From contig CAILCO010000093.1 in NCBI GenBank assembly GCA_903832735.1, positions 1 through 64,000 on the forward strand: 64,000 nucleotides of DNA, read 5' to 3'. The position numbers and the translations under genes were made by a program. The DNA is from an uncultured Sterolibacterium sp. (GTDB taxonomy: Bacteria > Pseudomonadota > Gammaproteobacteria > Burkholderiales > Rhodocyclaceae). Under the pieces are notes generated by a model. It was not told the DNA's origin. It did not search any database and worked only from the letters and a program-made list of their open reading frames with translations. Of this stretch, positions 8,508 to 16,181 are shown piece after piece (the first letter of the stretch is position 1; the number at the start of each line of letters is the position of its first letter).

Positions 8508-11500
8508 TCATACCCCACGCAGCACGCTGAACTCCCTGAACAACCGGGCTGGCAGCGGCGTCTCAAGCTTCCACACCAGGCTCATCGGTCTGTCGCCCTC
8601 AGCGGTTTCGAGCGTCACGCGGCCACATGCGCGGTACGCGTCGCCCTTGCGCGGGCGGACGAAGAGCTGAAACTGCCAGCCGTTGGCGGGGCTCTCCAGA
8701 TAGCGCCGCCCGCTGTTGGTGTCAGGTCCGGAACTGTTCTGTGTCTGCCAGTGGAAGCGCTCAGCGCTGATTGCGTAGTCGTGATAAGCAATTCGATCGT
8801 GATAGCCCTCGCTTTTGTCGAGCGTGACGAAGAGCAGCTCGGCCTTGCGGCTCGCCAGCGGCAACACGCCGGCTTGGAATGGCGCGCGATGCCTGGCCGT
8901 GAGCCAGCCCACCGCCGTGAGGACCTCGCGCGCGCCATATGCTGCGTGCAGGCAGAGAGGTGTGTCTTCGAGTCCGGGCACCGGCGCAAAGGGCAGGCTC
9001 GCGCGCACCTGGAGCACGCCGGACAACTCCGCGAGTTCTTCACGGATGAGTGGATGGCGTGCCAGGCGTTCGACAAACGCTGTGTGGCTTGCCGCCTGCG
9101 CATGCTGCCCATCAATTTGATAGGCCAGCATCTGCAAACCCAGTGCGACGCTGGCGTCAGGAGGTATGGCTTGGTCAACAGGCACGTCCAGCGCCATCAT
9201 CATGTCAAGCCGCTTCGGGTCGTCCACGTGCAGCAGATCAGCCATGCGGCGACTGAAGTACTCTTCCTCCGGACCGGCTTCTGAAACGATGAGTCCGGCA
9301 TCGCGCTTCAGCGCTGTCCATCCGCTGCGGCCATTGGCGCGGTACACATCCTCGAGTTCCAAAGCTTGCTCGTGCAGGAAATCTGCCAACCGCACCGAAG
9401 CCCGTCCGCGCAAAGCGGCATAGGTTTGCAGTTCCGTGCGAAGTCGGCGCCAGTTCTGCATCGTGAGCGCGCGCAAGCCCTGCAGCACCTGCTCGCGGGT
9501 CTGCCGCTGCAGGTGAATGTGGCAACCGGGAGGCAAGCTTCCGAAGCCGTTTTCGACACCGTCGCTCAGCTCGCGGCGCGACAGGCCTGTCAGACCAGAC
9601 AGCAATCGGTCGAAACGGAAATCAGCACGATGCTGGCCGACGAAGTCGAGCACGAGGCAGCTCTCCTTGCCTGGCGCCAAGCGCAGGCCACGCCCAATCT
9701 GCTGCTGAAAGAGCACCGGACTTTGGGTCGGTCGCAGCAGCAACAGCGTATCGACCATGGGCAAGTCGATGCCCTCGTTGTAAAGGTCGACAGTCACAAG
9801 CACGCACAGCTCACCGCTGAGCAACCGTTGCGGCGCACGGCGTCGCTCATCAGGCGCGGTCGTGCCCACCACGCAGGCCGCAGGCAGCCCGGCCCGATTC
9901 AACCAATCAGTCATGAACTTCGCATGCTCGACTGAAACACAGAACATCAGGGCGCGCGATCGTCTGGCATCCGCTGCCAGCCGGCGCCACTCGTTGACCA
10001 CCAGCCGCGCGCGCACGTCGTTGCCGGTGACCAGTTTGTCCACGGCTTCGCGCTCGCCCGGCCTGTCCCAAGGGACTTGCGAAAAGTCGGTCGCGTCATC
10101 ACAGGCGTAGTACTCGAAGGGCGCCAGCAGCCGCAGGTCGAGCGCGTGCCACAGGCGCAACTCGACGGCCGGACTGCCATCGGGTCGCGGGTCGAAGTAG
10201 TGGGCAATCGGCTGCCCGTCGCTGCGTTCCGGCGTCGCCGTCAGCCCCAGCAAGAGACGCGGGCGCACGGCGGTCACGAACGCGTCGAACCGATCTGCCG
10301 CGAGACGGTGACACTCGTCGACGACCACGGTATGCCAATGGTCAGCTCCCACGGTGGCGACCAGGTCGCGGCTGCTCACGCTGTCGATGGTGGCAAACAG
10401 GTGACCCCAGCGCTCGGGCTGGTGAGCGCCGGTCAGCAGGTCCCCGAACTCCGGGTCGCGTAGCACTTCGCGATAGGTGCGCAGTGCCTGACGCAGGATC
10501 TCTTCCCGGTGGGCCACGAACAGCAATCGCGGGCGTCCCCCTTCGCTCTGGCAAGTGTTCCGGTAGTCGAACGCTGCGACCACCGTCTTGCCTGTCCCCG
10601 TCGCAGCCACCACCAGGTTGCGGCATCGCCCGTGGGCGCGCTCCGCCGCCAACTGCTCCAGCATGTCCTGTTGATAGGTCTTGGGCTGCAGGTCGAAAAA
10701 GCTGATCGTCGCTGCCGGTGAACCATTTGGGCCAAAGGACTCACGCCCAAGGGCGGCCGCCAGCGCACTCCGGTGGTCGACGTTATCCGGATCGTAGCGC
10801 TGAAACTCGTTGTCCTCCCATAGCGTCTCGAAGTGCGCGATGGCGCGGGCGAACAGGGCCTCCTGTGCGCGCTGGGTCAGCTTGACCGTCCACTCCAATC
10901 CGCCGGTGAGTGCAGCACCTGACAGGTTGGCGCTGCCCACATACGCTGAACCAAAGCCTGTCTTACGGTGGAAGAGCCAGGCCTTCGCATGCAGGCGCGT
11001 GCGCCGGCCGTCGAGTGATACCCGTACCTCACAGCCAGGCAGGTGCGCCAATTCGTCGAGAGCCCGTGCTTCTGTGGCACCGGTGTAGGTGGTGGTGAGG
11101 ATGCGCAAGCGTGTCGTGCCTTGTGCTTGCGCCGACAGCGCGGTGATCTGCTGCAGTATGTCTTGAAGCTTGCGAACTCCGGACACCGTGATGAAGCTGA
11201 CCAGAATGTCGACCCGATCAGCGGAGGCAAGCTCGCGACGAATTTCCTGCAGCAGCGACGGCGATCCCTTGCCCGCAGTGAATAGCCAAGGCACTGCTAA
11301 CCCGACCTCAGGCGATACGGGGAACTGCCTGTCGCGCTGAATGGCCTTCAATAGCCGCAATGGCGGTGCGACCAAGTCGATAACGTCCGCGGAACTGCCT
11401 TCACCAGCATCGACAACAAGCCGTTGGCGAAGCGCCACCAGCAGCGCATTGACGAGCTCAAGCTGACGCCGCGACTTGTCGGCGTCATCTCCGGACATGT

Positions 11501-11654
11501 CGTCCAGGACAGCGACCAATTGGCGCGTGATCGCGTCGGCCAAGAACTCGGATGCCCCCTCCTTGAGCGCATGGACGTCAGCTCGGCTCAACTCGAGACG
11601 TGATGCCAGTCCCTCTGTGAGCAGCAGGTCGTAGAGACCATCGGGCAACGCCAT
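8508..11654 (-). CDS. PLD nuclease-DEAD helicase-DUF3427 fusion (restriction-like)
   Basis: A 1048-residue protein with three parts. The N-terminal PLD-type nuclease domain (about 100-290) has a single HxK...N motif: His222 and Lys224 in LHAKAWLF, and Asn243 in GSANLSG. The superfamily 2 helicase (about 320-690) has Walker A ATGTGKT (Lys356), DECH box 446-449, motif III GLTATPERSD and a Qx2GRGLR motif VI. The C-terminal DUF3427 region is about 700-1048. One HKD per chain implies a dimeric nuclease. Such proteins are widely found among restriction-like anti-phage genes. The ATG at 11654 has GGGGGA upstream and begins 14 nt after the mrr stop; a longer start at 11696 would overlap mrr. Confidence 0.88.
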   Translation of the reverse strand: MALPDGLYDLLLTEGLASRLELSRADVHALKEGASEFLADAITRQLVAVLDDMSGDDADKSRRQLELVNALLVALRQRLVVDAGEGSSADVIDLVAPPLRLLKAIQRDRQFPVSPEVGLAVPWLFTAGKGSPSLLQEIRRELASADRVDILVSFITVSGVRKLQDILQQITALSAQAQGTTRLRILTTTYTGATEARALDELAHLPGCEVRVSLDGRRTRLHAKAWLFHRKTGFGSAYVGSANLSGAALTGGLEWTVKLTQRAQEALFARAIAHFETLWEDNEFQRYDPDNVDHRSALAAALGRESFGPNGSPAATISFFDLQPKTYQQDMLEQLAAERAHGRCRNLVVAATGTGKTVVAAFDYRNTCQSEGGRPRLLFVAHREEILRQALRTYREVLRDPEFGDLLTGAHQPERWGHLFATIDSVSSRDLVATVGADHWHTVVVDECHRLAADRFDAFVTAVRPRLLLGLTATPERSDGQPIAHYFDPRPDGSPAVELRLWHALDLRLLAPFEYYACDDATDFSQVPWDRPGEREAVDKLVTGNDVRARLVVNEWRRLAADARRSRALMFCVSVEHAKFMTDWLNRAGLPAACVVGTTAPDERRRAPQRLLSGELCVLVTVDLYNEGIDLPMVDTLLLLRPTQSPVLFQQQIGRGLRLAPGKESCLVLDFVGQHRADFRFDRLLSGLTGLSRRELSDGVENGFGSLPPGCHIHLQRQTREQVLQGLRALTMQNWRRLRTELQTYAALRGRASVRLADFLHEQALELEDVYRANGRSGWTALKRDAGLIVSEAGPEEEYFSRRMADLLHVDDPKRLDMMMALDVPVDQAIPPDASVALGLQMLAYQIDGQHAQAASHTAFVERLARHPLIREELAELSGVLQVRASLPFAPVPGLEDTPLCLHAAYGAREVLTAVGWLTARHRAPFQAGVLPLASRKAELLFVTLDKSEGYHDRIAYHDYAISAERFHWQTQNSSGPDTNSGRRYLESPANGWQFQLFVRPRKGDAYRACGRVTLETAEGDRPMSLVWKLETPLPARLFREFSVLRGV

Positions 11655-11668
11655 CGCAGTCCCCCGGG

Positions 11669-12541
11669 TCAGCCGATTTGCCGGGTGCCGCGGCACGCCG
11701 GATATTCACTGCAGCCCCAGAACTCGCTGCCTGCGTTGGCGCCGCGTTTGGCGGTGCGTTTGACCATGCTCTTTGAACAGACGGGACATGTGGGTGCCGG
11801 CACGGCGTCCACTGGCGTTGCAGTTTCGGCAGGGCTTGTAGTCTCCGGTCGTGCAGGCGCACTGACCTTCGATGATTGGACTTGGCGAATCAACCCGTAA
11901 AGCTTCGGCCCATCGATGAGCATGACATTGCGGCCGTTCGCAAAGCCGGCGGCGTCTTCGGTGAAACGGCCAGAGGTCACCACGAACCCGCCAGCAGCAC
12001 CCTTGGCGGCCATCACGCCATAGAGTTCACGAACGACATCCACGCCCACCTTGAACGCTTTCCACTGCTTGCACTGGACAAGGAACTTCTCGCTGCCTTT
12101 GCTAAGGATCAGGTCGATGCCGCCATCGGCGCCATGACCACCGGTCTCGGTCACGGCGTAGCCCTGCAACCGAAAGGCCTCACCGACCAGCAATTCGAAC
12201 TCCTGCCAGCTCATGCCATCGAGCGCATCGGCAGCCTTGCTTTGAGAAACATCCGCCACCAACATCTGCCGCTGGCGCCGCTGCCAAGCTGACATGCCCG
12301 CGCCCGCGAGGCAAATCAACGGAAGGAGGTACTGCCCAAAGCTGGCCAGCGTCTTCCACAGCGTCTGCGTTACCATCGCACCGACCTGACCTGGCTGAAT
12401 GGCAGTTGCGACCTGCTGCGAGGCTACGCGATGCAGAACCACATAGAGCACAAGCGCAAGCGCCACGCCGGCCCACCAAGGCAGCATGGCCACCAAGTCC
12501 ATCAAGTCTTCGGCGGCGCTGGTTTTCTTTCTGCGGGCCAT
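11669..12541 (-). CDS. Membrane-anchored Mrr-type restriction endonuclease with zinc ribbon
   Basis: A 290-residue protein. Two hydrophobic segments (about 19-36 and 66-84) precede an Mrr_cat PD-(D/E)xK nuclease domain (about 108-220) with GADGGIDL (Asp143) and QCKQWK (Gln156, Lys158) as the catalytic pattern. After a Pro/Thr/Ala-rich linker a topoisomerase-type C4 zinc ribbon ends the protein (C252, C255, C277, C283). Mrr nucleases cut modified or foreign DNA; membrane anchoring would place cleavage at the site of DNA entry, which is inference. It sits 14 nt upstream of the PLD-helicase gene, so the two are almost certainly co-translated and may act together. Confidence 0.88.
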   Translation of the reverse strand: MARRKKTSAAEDLMDLVAMLPWWAGVALALVLYVVLHRVASQQVATAIQPGQVGAMVTQTLWKTLASFGQYLLPLICLAGAGMSAWQRRQRQMLVADVSQSKAADALDGMSWQEFELLVGEAFRLQGYAVTETGGHGADGGIDLILSKGSEKFLVQCKQWKAFKVGVDVVRELYGVMAAKGAAGGFVVTSGRFTEDAAGFANGRNVMLIDGPKLYGLIRQVQSSKVSAPARPETTSPAETATPVDAVPAPTCPVCSKSMVKRTAKRGANAGSEFWGCSEYPACRGTRQIG

Positions 12542-12756
12542 CAGCTGCGTTCTCCCTGATCAGTTGTTAGTTCTGGATCTCTTCCCAGATGGCTTGGCTT
12601 TCGATCGCGTCAATGAATCGCAATGAGTATGGTAGCGGTTGTTGCCAGATCCAGTGCGGCATCAGTGGTCAGGAAGAAAACGCTGTGAGCTGAATTCCAG
12701 CAGTATTCGGCTCATTCTCTCCTCTGGGCACCCTCGAAAATTCCGGCCGGCGAAAT

Positions 12757-13185
12757 TTATTCCTTCTCGGCCATGGCTTCTTGCACCTGCGCCAGAAGGA
12801 CGTCAGTCGACGCGACCAGGTTGCCCAGCAACTCTTCGTCGACGTCCATGTAGCCTTCGTACTCCGCCAGATTTCGGCGTTCATGGCACAGTGCGAACAG
12901 GCGAACCTGTAGCTTGCTCACATCGAGGGTATGCAGCAGGCACTGAAACACCAAGTAGCGCTTATCCGAGCGATAACCCTGCAGGCGCAACGCCGTCAGC
13001 GCCAGAGCATGGGCGGCGTTATAAGCCAGATCGAAGCGGCTGGCGAAAGACAGCGTCGGGTTGCGGGCATCCTTCAAACGGTCAATCGCGGAGCGCTTCA
13101 AGCCTTCGCACTCCTTGCGCTCCGGCGGCTCCGCCTTGAGGCCGCCGCTGCGCACCAGATTCTCCAGATTGTCCTTACTGCTCAT
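12757..13185 (-). CDS. HEPN-domain protein, putative toxin of MNT-HEPN pair
   Basis: A 142-residue all-alpha protein. FDLAYNAAHALALTALRLQGYR is the typical first long helix of HEPN proteins, and RLFALCH (R95-x5-H101) fits the R-x(4-6)-H RNase motif, followed by RRNLAEYEGY. It starts 11 nt before the end of the nucleotidyltransferase gene. In characterised MNT-HEPN pairs the HEPN protein is an RNase toxin and the nucleotidyltransferase neutralises it by AMPylating a tyrosine near that motif; Tyr109 or Tyr112 would be the candidates here. A 215-bp gap with no supported gene separates it from mrr. Confidence 0.75.
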   Translation of the reverse strand: MSSKDNLENLVRSGGLKAEPPERKECEGLKRSAIDRLKDARNPTLSFASRFDLAYNAAHALALTALRLQGYRSDKRYLVFQCLLHTLDVSKLQVRLFALCHERRNLAEYEGYMDVDEELLGNLVASTDVLLAQVQEAMAEKE

Positions 13186-13777
13186 TCGCTGGCTCCTCCG
13201 GTTGGCTGCCGATCAGGTTGATCTTGTCTTGCTCGATCACCCGCACGACAAAGCTGTTGCCGGCAGCGATCCTGCCCCGCCAGTCGGCTGGAGTATAGAT
13301 CGTCGGGTTGATGCTGCGGCCCAGGCGCTCTTCCACAGGCAATAAGCGCTCAATCACGTCGCTATAGTTGAGGTCCTCGCCGATCAACATCAAGTCGATA
13401 TCGCTGCCGGCATGATCGGTACCCTTGGCGATGGAGCCGTAGACAAAAGCCCACACCAACTGATCAGCCAAGGGTGCGAGGGCGGCCCGCAACTGCTCGC
13501 CGATGCCGAAAGTCTTGCGCACGATGCCCAGCAGCTCGGAGTAAATCGGGCAATCCGGGTTGGCTTGATAGTGGGTCTGGTTACCCTGTCGACTCATGAT
13601 CAGCACGCCGGATTTCTGCAGTCGGTCCAGTTCGCGCATCAGGCTGCCCTTGCCGACCTGTGCCCAGCGGGCAATCTCGTTGGCGTAAAAGGTCCGATCC
13701 GGCTTGCCATACAACAGACCCAGCACCTTCTGCTGGGTCGCAGTGAACAGCGCATCGCTGAGCGGCAGGGTCTGCAT
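13175..13777 (-). CDS. wHTH-nucleotidyltransferase (MNT) antitoxin and likely autorepressor
   Basis: A 200-residue two-domain protein. The N-terminal winged helix (about 10-75; FYANEIARWAQVGKGSLMRELDRL) is followed by a minimal nucleotidyltransferase domain with GSIAKG (Ser115) and the D-x-D pair Asp126/Asp128 in GSDIDLMLIG. It is the antitoxin of the HEPN protein, with an added DNA-binding domain. The ATG at 13777 is preferred: the longer frame to 13834 would translate the 42-bp palindrome just upstream, which is better explained as its operator. It is the first gene of the island's series. Confidence 0.82.
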   Translation of the reverse strand: MQTLPLSDALFTATQQKVLGLLYGKPDRTFYANEIARWAQVGKGSLMRELDRLQKSGVLIMSRQGNQTHYQANPDCPIYSELLGIVRKTFGIGEQLRAALAPLADQLVWAFVYGSIAKGTDHAGSDIDLMLIGEDLNYSDVIERLLPVEERLGRSINPTIYTPADWRGRIAAGNSFVVRVIEQDKINLIGSQPEEPANEQ

Positions 13778-13788
13778 GTGGGTCTCAG

Positions 13789-13830
13789 TAAGTCCCAAAA
13801 AGGGAATGATAGGTCCCTTTTTGGGACTTA
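13789..13830. promoter_or_regulatory. Nested palindromic operator upstream of MNT-HEPN
   Basis: TAAGTCCCAAAAAGGGA (13789-13805) and its exact reverse complement (13814-13830) are separated by 8 bp. Each 17-bp arm also contains a smaller dyad TCCC-N5-GGGA, giving two operator half-units inside one palindrome. It ends 12 bp before the start codon of the wHTH-containing antitoxin, so autoregulation is the simplest reading. Confidence 0.75.
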
Positions 13831-13871
13831 TCAAGTGATCTGTCCATCACAGTGAGAGGTCAAGATCCCGG

Positions 13872-13913
13872 AAAAACGTAAAAACCCGCAAGATCCTTGT
13901 TTCATGCGGGTTT
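13872..13913 (-). terminator. Intrinsic terminator for rng, supplied by the island
   Basis: On the minus strand the stem AAACCCGCA (13905-13913) / TGCGGGTTT (13882-13890) is followed by two T-runs (13880-13884 and 13872-13876). It lies 40 bp after the rng stop and inside the right end of the island. It ends rng transcription before the MNT-HEPN promoter region. Confidence 0.75.
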
Positions 13914-13952
13914 ACGGGTGGCAAGCGGGATGCCATGAGACTCGGTGAAACC

Positions 13953-15419
13953 CTACATCAGAACAATGTCGTATTGCTCCTGGGTGTAGCCGGATTCCGC
14001 CTGGACCGAGATGGTCTTGCCGATGAAGTCGGAGAGCATGGCCAGTGCCTGGGATTCCTCGTCGAGAAACCGGTCGGTGACGGAACGCGAGGCCAGCACG
14101 CGGTATTCCCGGGCGTCGAACTGGCGCGCCTCGCGCAGCAGTTCGCGCAGAATTTCGTAGCAGATGGTCCGTGCGGTCTTGACTTCGCCGCGGCCGCTGC
14201 AGGTCGGGCATGACTCGCAGAGCACATGGGCTAGGGACTCGCGGGTACGCTTCCGGGTCATCTCGACCAGTCCAAGACCGGTGAAACCATTCACCGAAAT
14301 CCGCGTGCGGTCGCGCGCCAGCGCCTTGTTCAGTTCGCCCAGGACCGCGTCGCGATGCTCCTGGTTCTCCATGTCGATGAAGTCGACGATGATGATGCCG
14401 CCCAGGTTGCGCAGGCGCAGCTGCCGTGCAATGGTCAGCGCCGCTTCGAGATTGGTTTTGAAGATGGTGTCGTCGAAGTTCTTCAGGCCGACGAAGCCGC
14501 CGGTGTTGACATCGATCGTGGTCATCGCCTCGGTCTGGTCGAAGATCAGATAACCGCCGGACTTGAGGCCGACGCGGCGCGCCAATGCCTTCTGGATCTC
14601 TTCCTCGACGCCGTATAAGTCGAACAGGGGCCGCTCGCCGGTGTAGTGATCGAGGCGATCGGCCACCTGCGGCATGTATTCCCGGGCGAAGCTCAGCAGC
14701 CTCTGGAAGTTTTCCCGCGAGTCGATCGCCACCCGTGTCGTCTCGGGCGTGACCAGATCGCGCAACAGGCGCTGCGCCAGGGTCAGATCGTGGTGCAGCA
14801 GCGCGGGCGGCCGCGCGCTCTTGGCGCGGTTCTTGATGTCGGCCCAGATTCGGCGCAGGTAGGCGATATCGGCGCAGAGTTCGGCATCGCTGGCGCACTC
14901 GGCCATGGTGCGGACGATGAAGCCGCCCGGCTCGTCCGCCGGCACCAGCGAGAGGATCCGTTGGCGCAGCTGCTCGCGCTCGGCCTCGCCCTCGATGCGC
15001 TGGGAAATACCGATGTGCCGCTCCTGCGGCAGATAGACGAGCAGGCGCCCGGCGATCGACATCTGCGTCGTCAACCGCGCGCCCTTGCTGCCGAGAGGAT
15101 CCTTGAGCACCTGCACGAGCAGGTTCTGGCCCTCCGAGAGCACCTTCTCGATCGGCCTCGGACTGTCGCTGCCCGGTCCGTTGGCGTGACGCTCCTCCCA
15201 AATGTCGGCGACATGCAAAAAAGCGGTGCGTTCCAGGCCGACGTCGATGAAGGCCGACTGCATGCCCGGCAGGACGCGGACGACGCGGCCGAAATAGACA
15301 TTGCCGACGATGCCGTGGCTGGCGGTACGCTCGATGTGCAGTTCCTGGACGACACCGTTCTGCATCAGCGCGACGCGCGTCTCCTGCGGCGTGAAATTGA
15401 CCAGGAATTCTTCGCTCAT
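13953..15419 (-). CDS. rng: Ribonuclease G
   Basis: A 488-residue endoribonuclease that matures the 5' end of 16S rRNA and degrades mRNAs. It has an N-terminal S1-like domain (VGNVYFGRVVRVLPGMQSAFIDVG), an RNase E/G catalytic core with the Mg-binding Asp residues in TIDVNTGGF and IIIVDFIDM, and the zinc-link CPTCSGRG. Length is close to E. coli RNase G (489 aa). The ATG at 15419 starts the conserved MSEEFLVNF; the frame is open upstream in the hairpin-rich spacer. The final codons form the right copy of the island's direct repeat, and the stop is TAG instead of the ancestral TAA. It is last in the operon with maf, rlmH, rsfS and nadD. Confidence 0.96.
   Translation of the reverse strand: MSEEFLVNFTPQETRVALMQNGVVQELHIERTASHGIVGNVYFGRVVRVLPGMQSAFIDVGLERTAFLHVADIWEERHANGPGSDSPRPIEKVLSEGQNLLVQVLKDPLGSKGARLTTQMSIAGRLLVYLPQERHIGISQRIEGEAEREQLRQRILSLVPADEPGGFIVRTMAECASDAELCADIAYLRRIWADIKNRAKSARPPALLHHDLTLAQRLLRDLVTPETTRVAIDSRENFQRLLSFAREYMPQVADRLDHYTGERPLFDLYGVEEEIQKALARRVGLKSGGYLIFDQTEAMTTIDVNTGGFVGLKNFDDTIFKTNLEAALTIARQLRLRNLGGIIIVDFIDMENQEHRDAVLGELNKALARDRTRISVNGFTGLGLVEMTRKRTRESLAHVLCESCPTCSGRGEVKTARTICYEILRELLREARQFDAREYRVLASRSVTDRFLDEESQALAMLSDFIGKTISVQAESGYTQEQYDIVLM
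13954..13976. repeat. Right 23-bp direct repeat (current 3' end of rng)
   Basis: Identical to 7706-7728. It encodes the last residues of RNase G (QYDIVLM) on the minus strand and marks the right boundary of the island. Confidence 0.85.
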
Positions 15420-15439
15420 GTCAGGCCACCTGCCGGGCC

Positions 15440-15543
15440 GCCCCAAAGGGGCCTGCGCCCCCACGGGGGGCAGCGAACACCAGGCCGGAGGCCGCAGGAC
15501 AGCCGAAGGCTGGTCCCGCGAAGCGGGATGCGGCTTTGCCGCA
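15440..15543. repeat. Array of five short hairpins (REP-like) between maf and rng
   Basis: Five back-to-back hairpins with loops of 2-3 nt lie in the 148-bp spacer: GCCCC-aaa-GGGGC (15440-15452), GCCCCC-ac-GGGGGGC (15457-15471), GGCC-gga-GGCC (15483-15493), TCCCGC-gaa-GCGGGA (15514-15528) and TGCGGC-ttt-GCCGCA (15529-15543). No T-run follows. It looks like a repetitive extragenic palindrome cluster that could stabilise or separate parts of the operon mRNA. I see no second copy in the window. Confidence 0.6.
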
Positions 15544-15567
15544 CAAAGTGAGCGTGGGGGTCGTCAT

Positions 15568-16179
15568 TTACAGAGGATAGCCGAAGGCGCGCAGCAGCAG
15601 CGACGTCTCGCACAGCGGCAGACCGACGATCCCCGAGTGGGAGCCCCGGATCTCCGTGATGAACATCGCGGCGCGGCCCTGAATGCCGTAGGCGCCGGCC
15701 TTGTCGTGCGGTTCGCCGGAGGCGACATAACGGCGGATCTCGCCTTCATCGAGTGTGCGGAAGCTCACCTCGCTCGAGCTCAGGGCATGTTCGAGGCGGC
15801 CGCCATCGGCCAGCGCGATGGCGGTAAGGACGCGATGGCTGCGTCCGGACAGACGCGAGAGGATGGCGACGGCATCGGCATCATCGCGCGGCTTGCCGAT
15901 GATGCCGCCGTCCAGGTCGAGCGTGGTGTCGGCAGCGAGCACCAGACGTGGCAGCATGCGGCGCAGGGCGATCAGCTGCCTGCCATGCAACGCCTTGGCA
16001 CGGGCGACGCGCACCACATAATCCGCGGCGGCCTCGCCCGGGAGCGGGTCTTCGCTCACCGCCCCATCTTCGCGCGGTGCGCTGCGAAACAGCAGGGGAT
16101 CGAAGCGGACGTCGATTTGTTTCAGCAGTTCGCGCCGGCGGGGACTGCTCGATGCAAGATAGATGCGCTGCTTGATCAT
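15568..16179 (-). CDS. maf: Maf family nucleoside triphosphate pyrophosphatase
   Basis: A 203-residue house-cleaning enzyme that hydrolyses non-canonical NTPs (dTTP/UTP or 7-methyl-GTP subgroup) to NMPs. Hallmarks are the N-terminal YLASSSPRRRELL phosphate-binding loop, ADTTLDLDGGIIGKP (catalytic Asp) and the LSRLSGRSHRVLTA helix. The ATG at 16179 is 2 nt after the rlmH stop. Subgroup specificity cannot be settled from these residues by eye. Confidence 0.93.
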   Translation of the reverse strand: MIKQRIYLASSSPRRRELLKQIDVRFDPLLFRSAPREDGAVSEDPLPGEAAADYVVRVARAKALHGRQLIALRRMLPRLVLAADTTLDLDGGIIGKPRDDADAVAILSRLSGRSHRVLTAIALADGGRLEHALSSSEVSFRTLDEGEIRRYVASGEPHDKAGAYGIQGRAAMFITEIRGSHSGIVGLPLCETSLLLRAFGYPL

Positions 16180-16181
16180 GA

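Larger units (their letters stand above)
7706..13976. mobile_element. Genomic island inserted at the 3' end of rng, no integrase
   Basis: About 6.2 kb lies between perfect 23-bp direct repeats. Both repeats encode the same RNase G C-terminus but have different stop codons (TAA on the left, TAG in the working gene on the right). This is the classic signature of site-specific integration into a gene end that keeps the gene functional. Cargo, all minus strand: wHTH-nucleotidyltransferase, HEPN protein, membrane Mrr nuclease, PLD/helicase/DUF3427 protein and a DUF6933-like protein. No integrase, transposase or relaxase gene is present, so it is either mobilised in trans or a remnant that lost its recombinase. 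Confidence 0.75.

Noticed and set aside
12669-12884. 71-codon ORF overlapping the HEPN gene
   Set aside because: Trp/Ser/Thr/Arg-rich shadow frame of the HEPN coding sequence.
13866-13920. Possible tRNA fragment at the island's right end (AAACCCGCA...TGCGGGTTT)
   Set aside because: No cloverleaf can be folded; the T-runs on the minus strand make it an intrinsic terminator for rng.
7729-13953. Search for an integrase or transposase in the island
   Set aside because: All long frames are accounted for by the five cargo genes; none has tyrosine- or serine-recombinase or DDE motifs.
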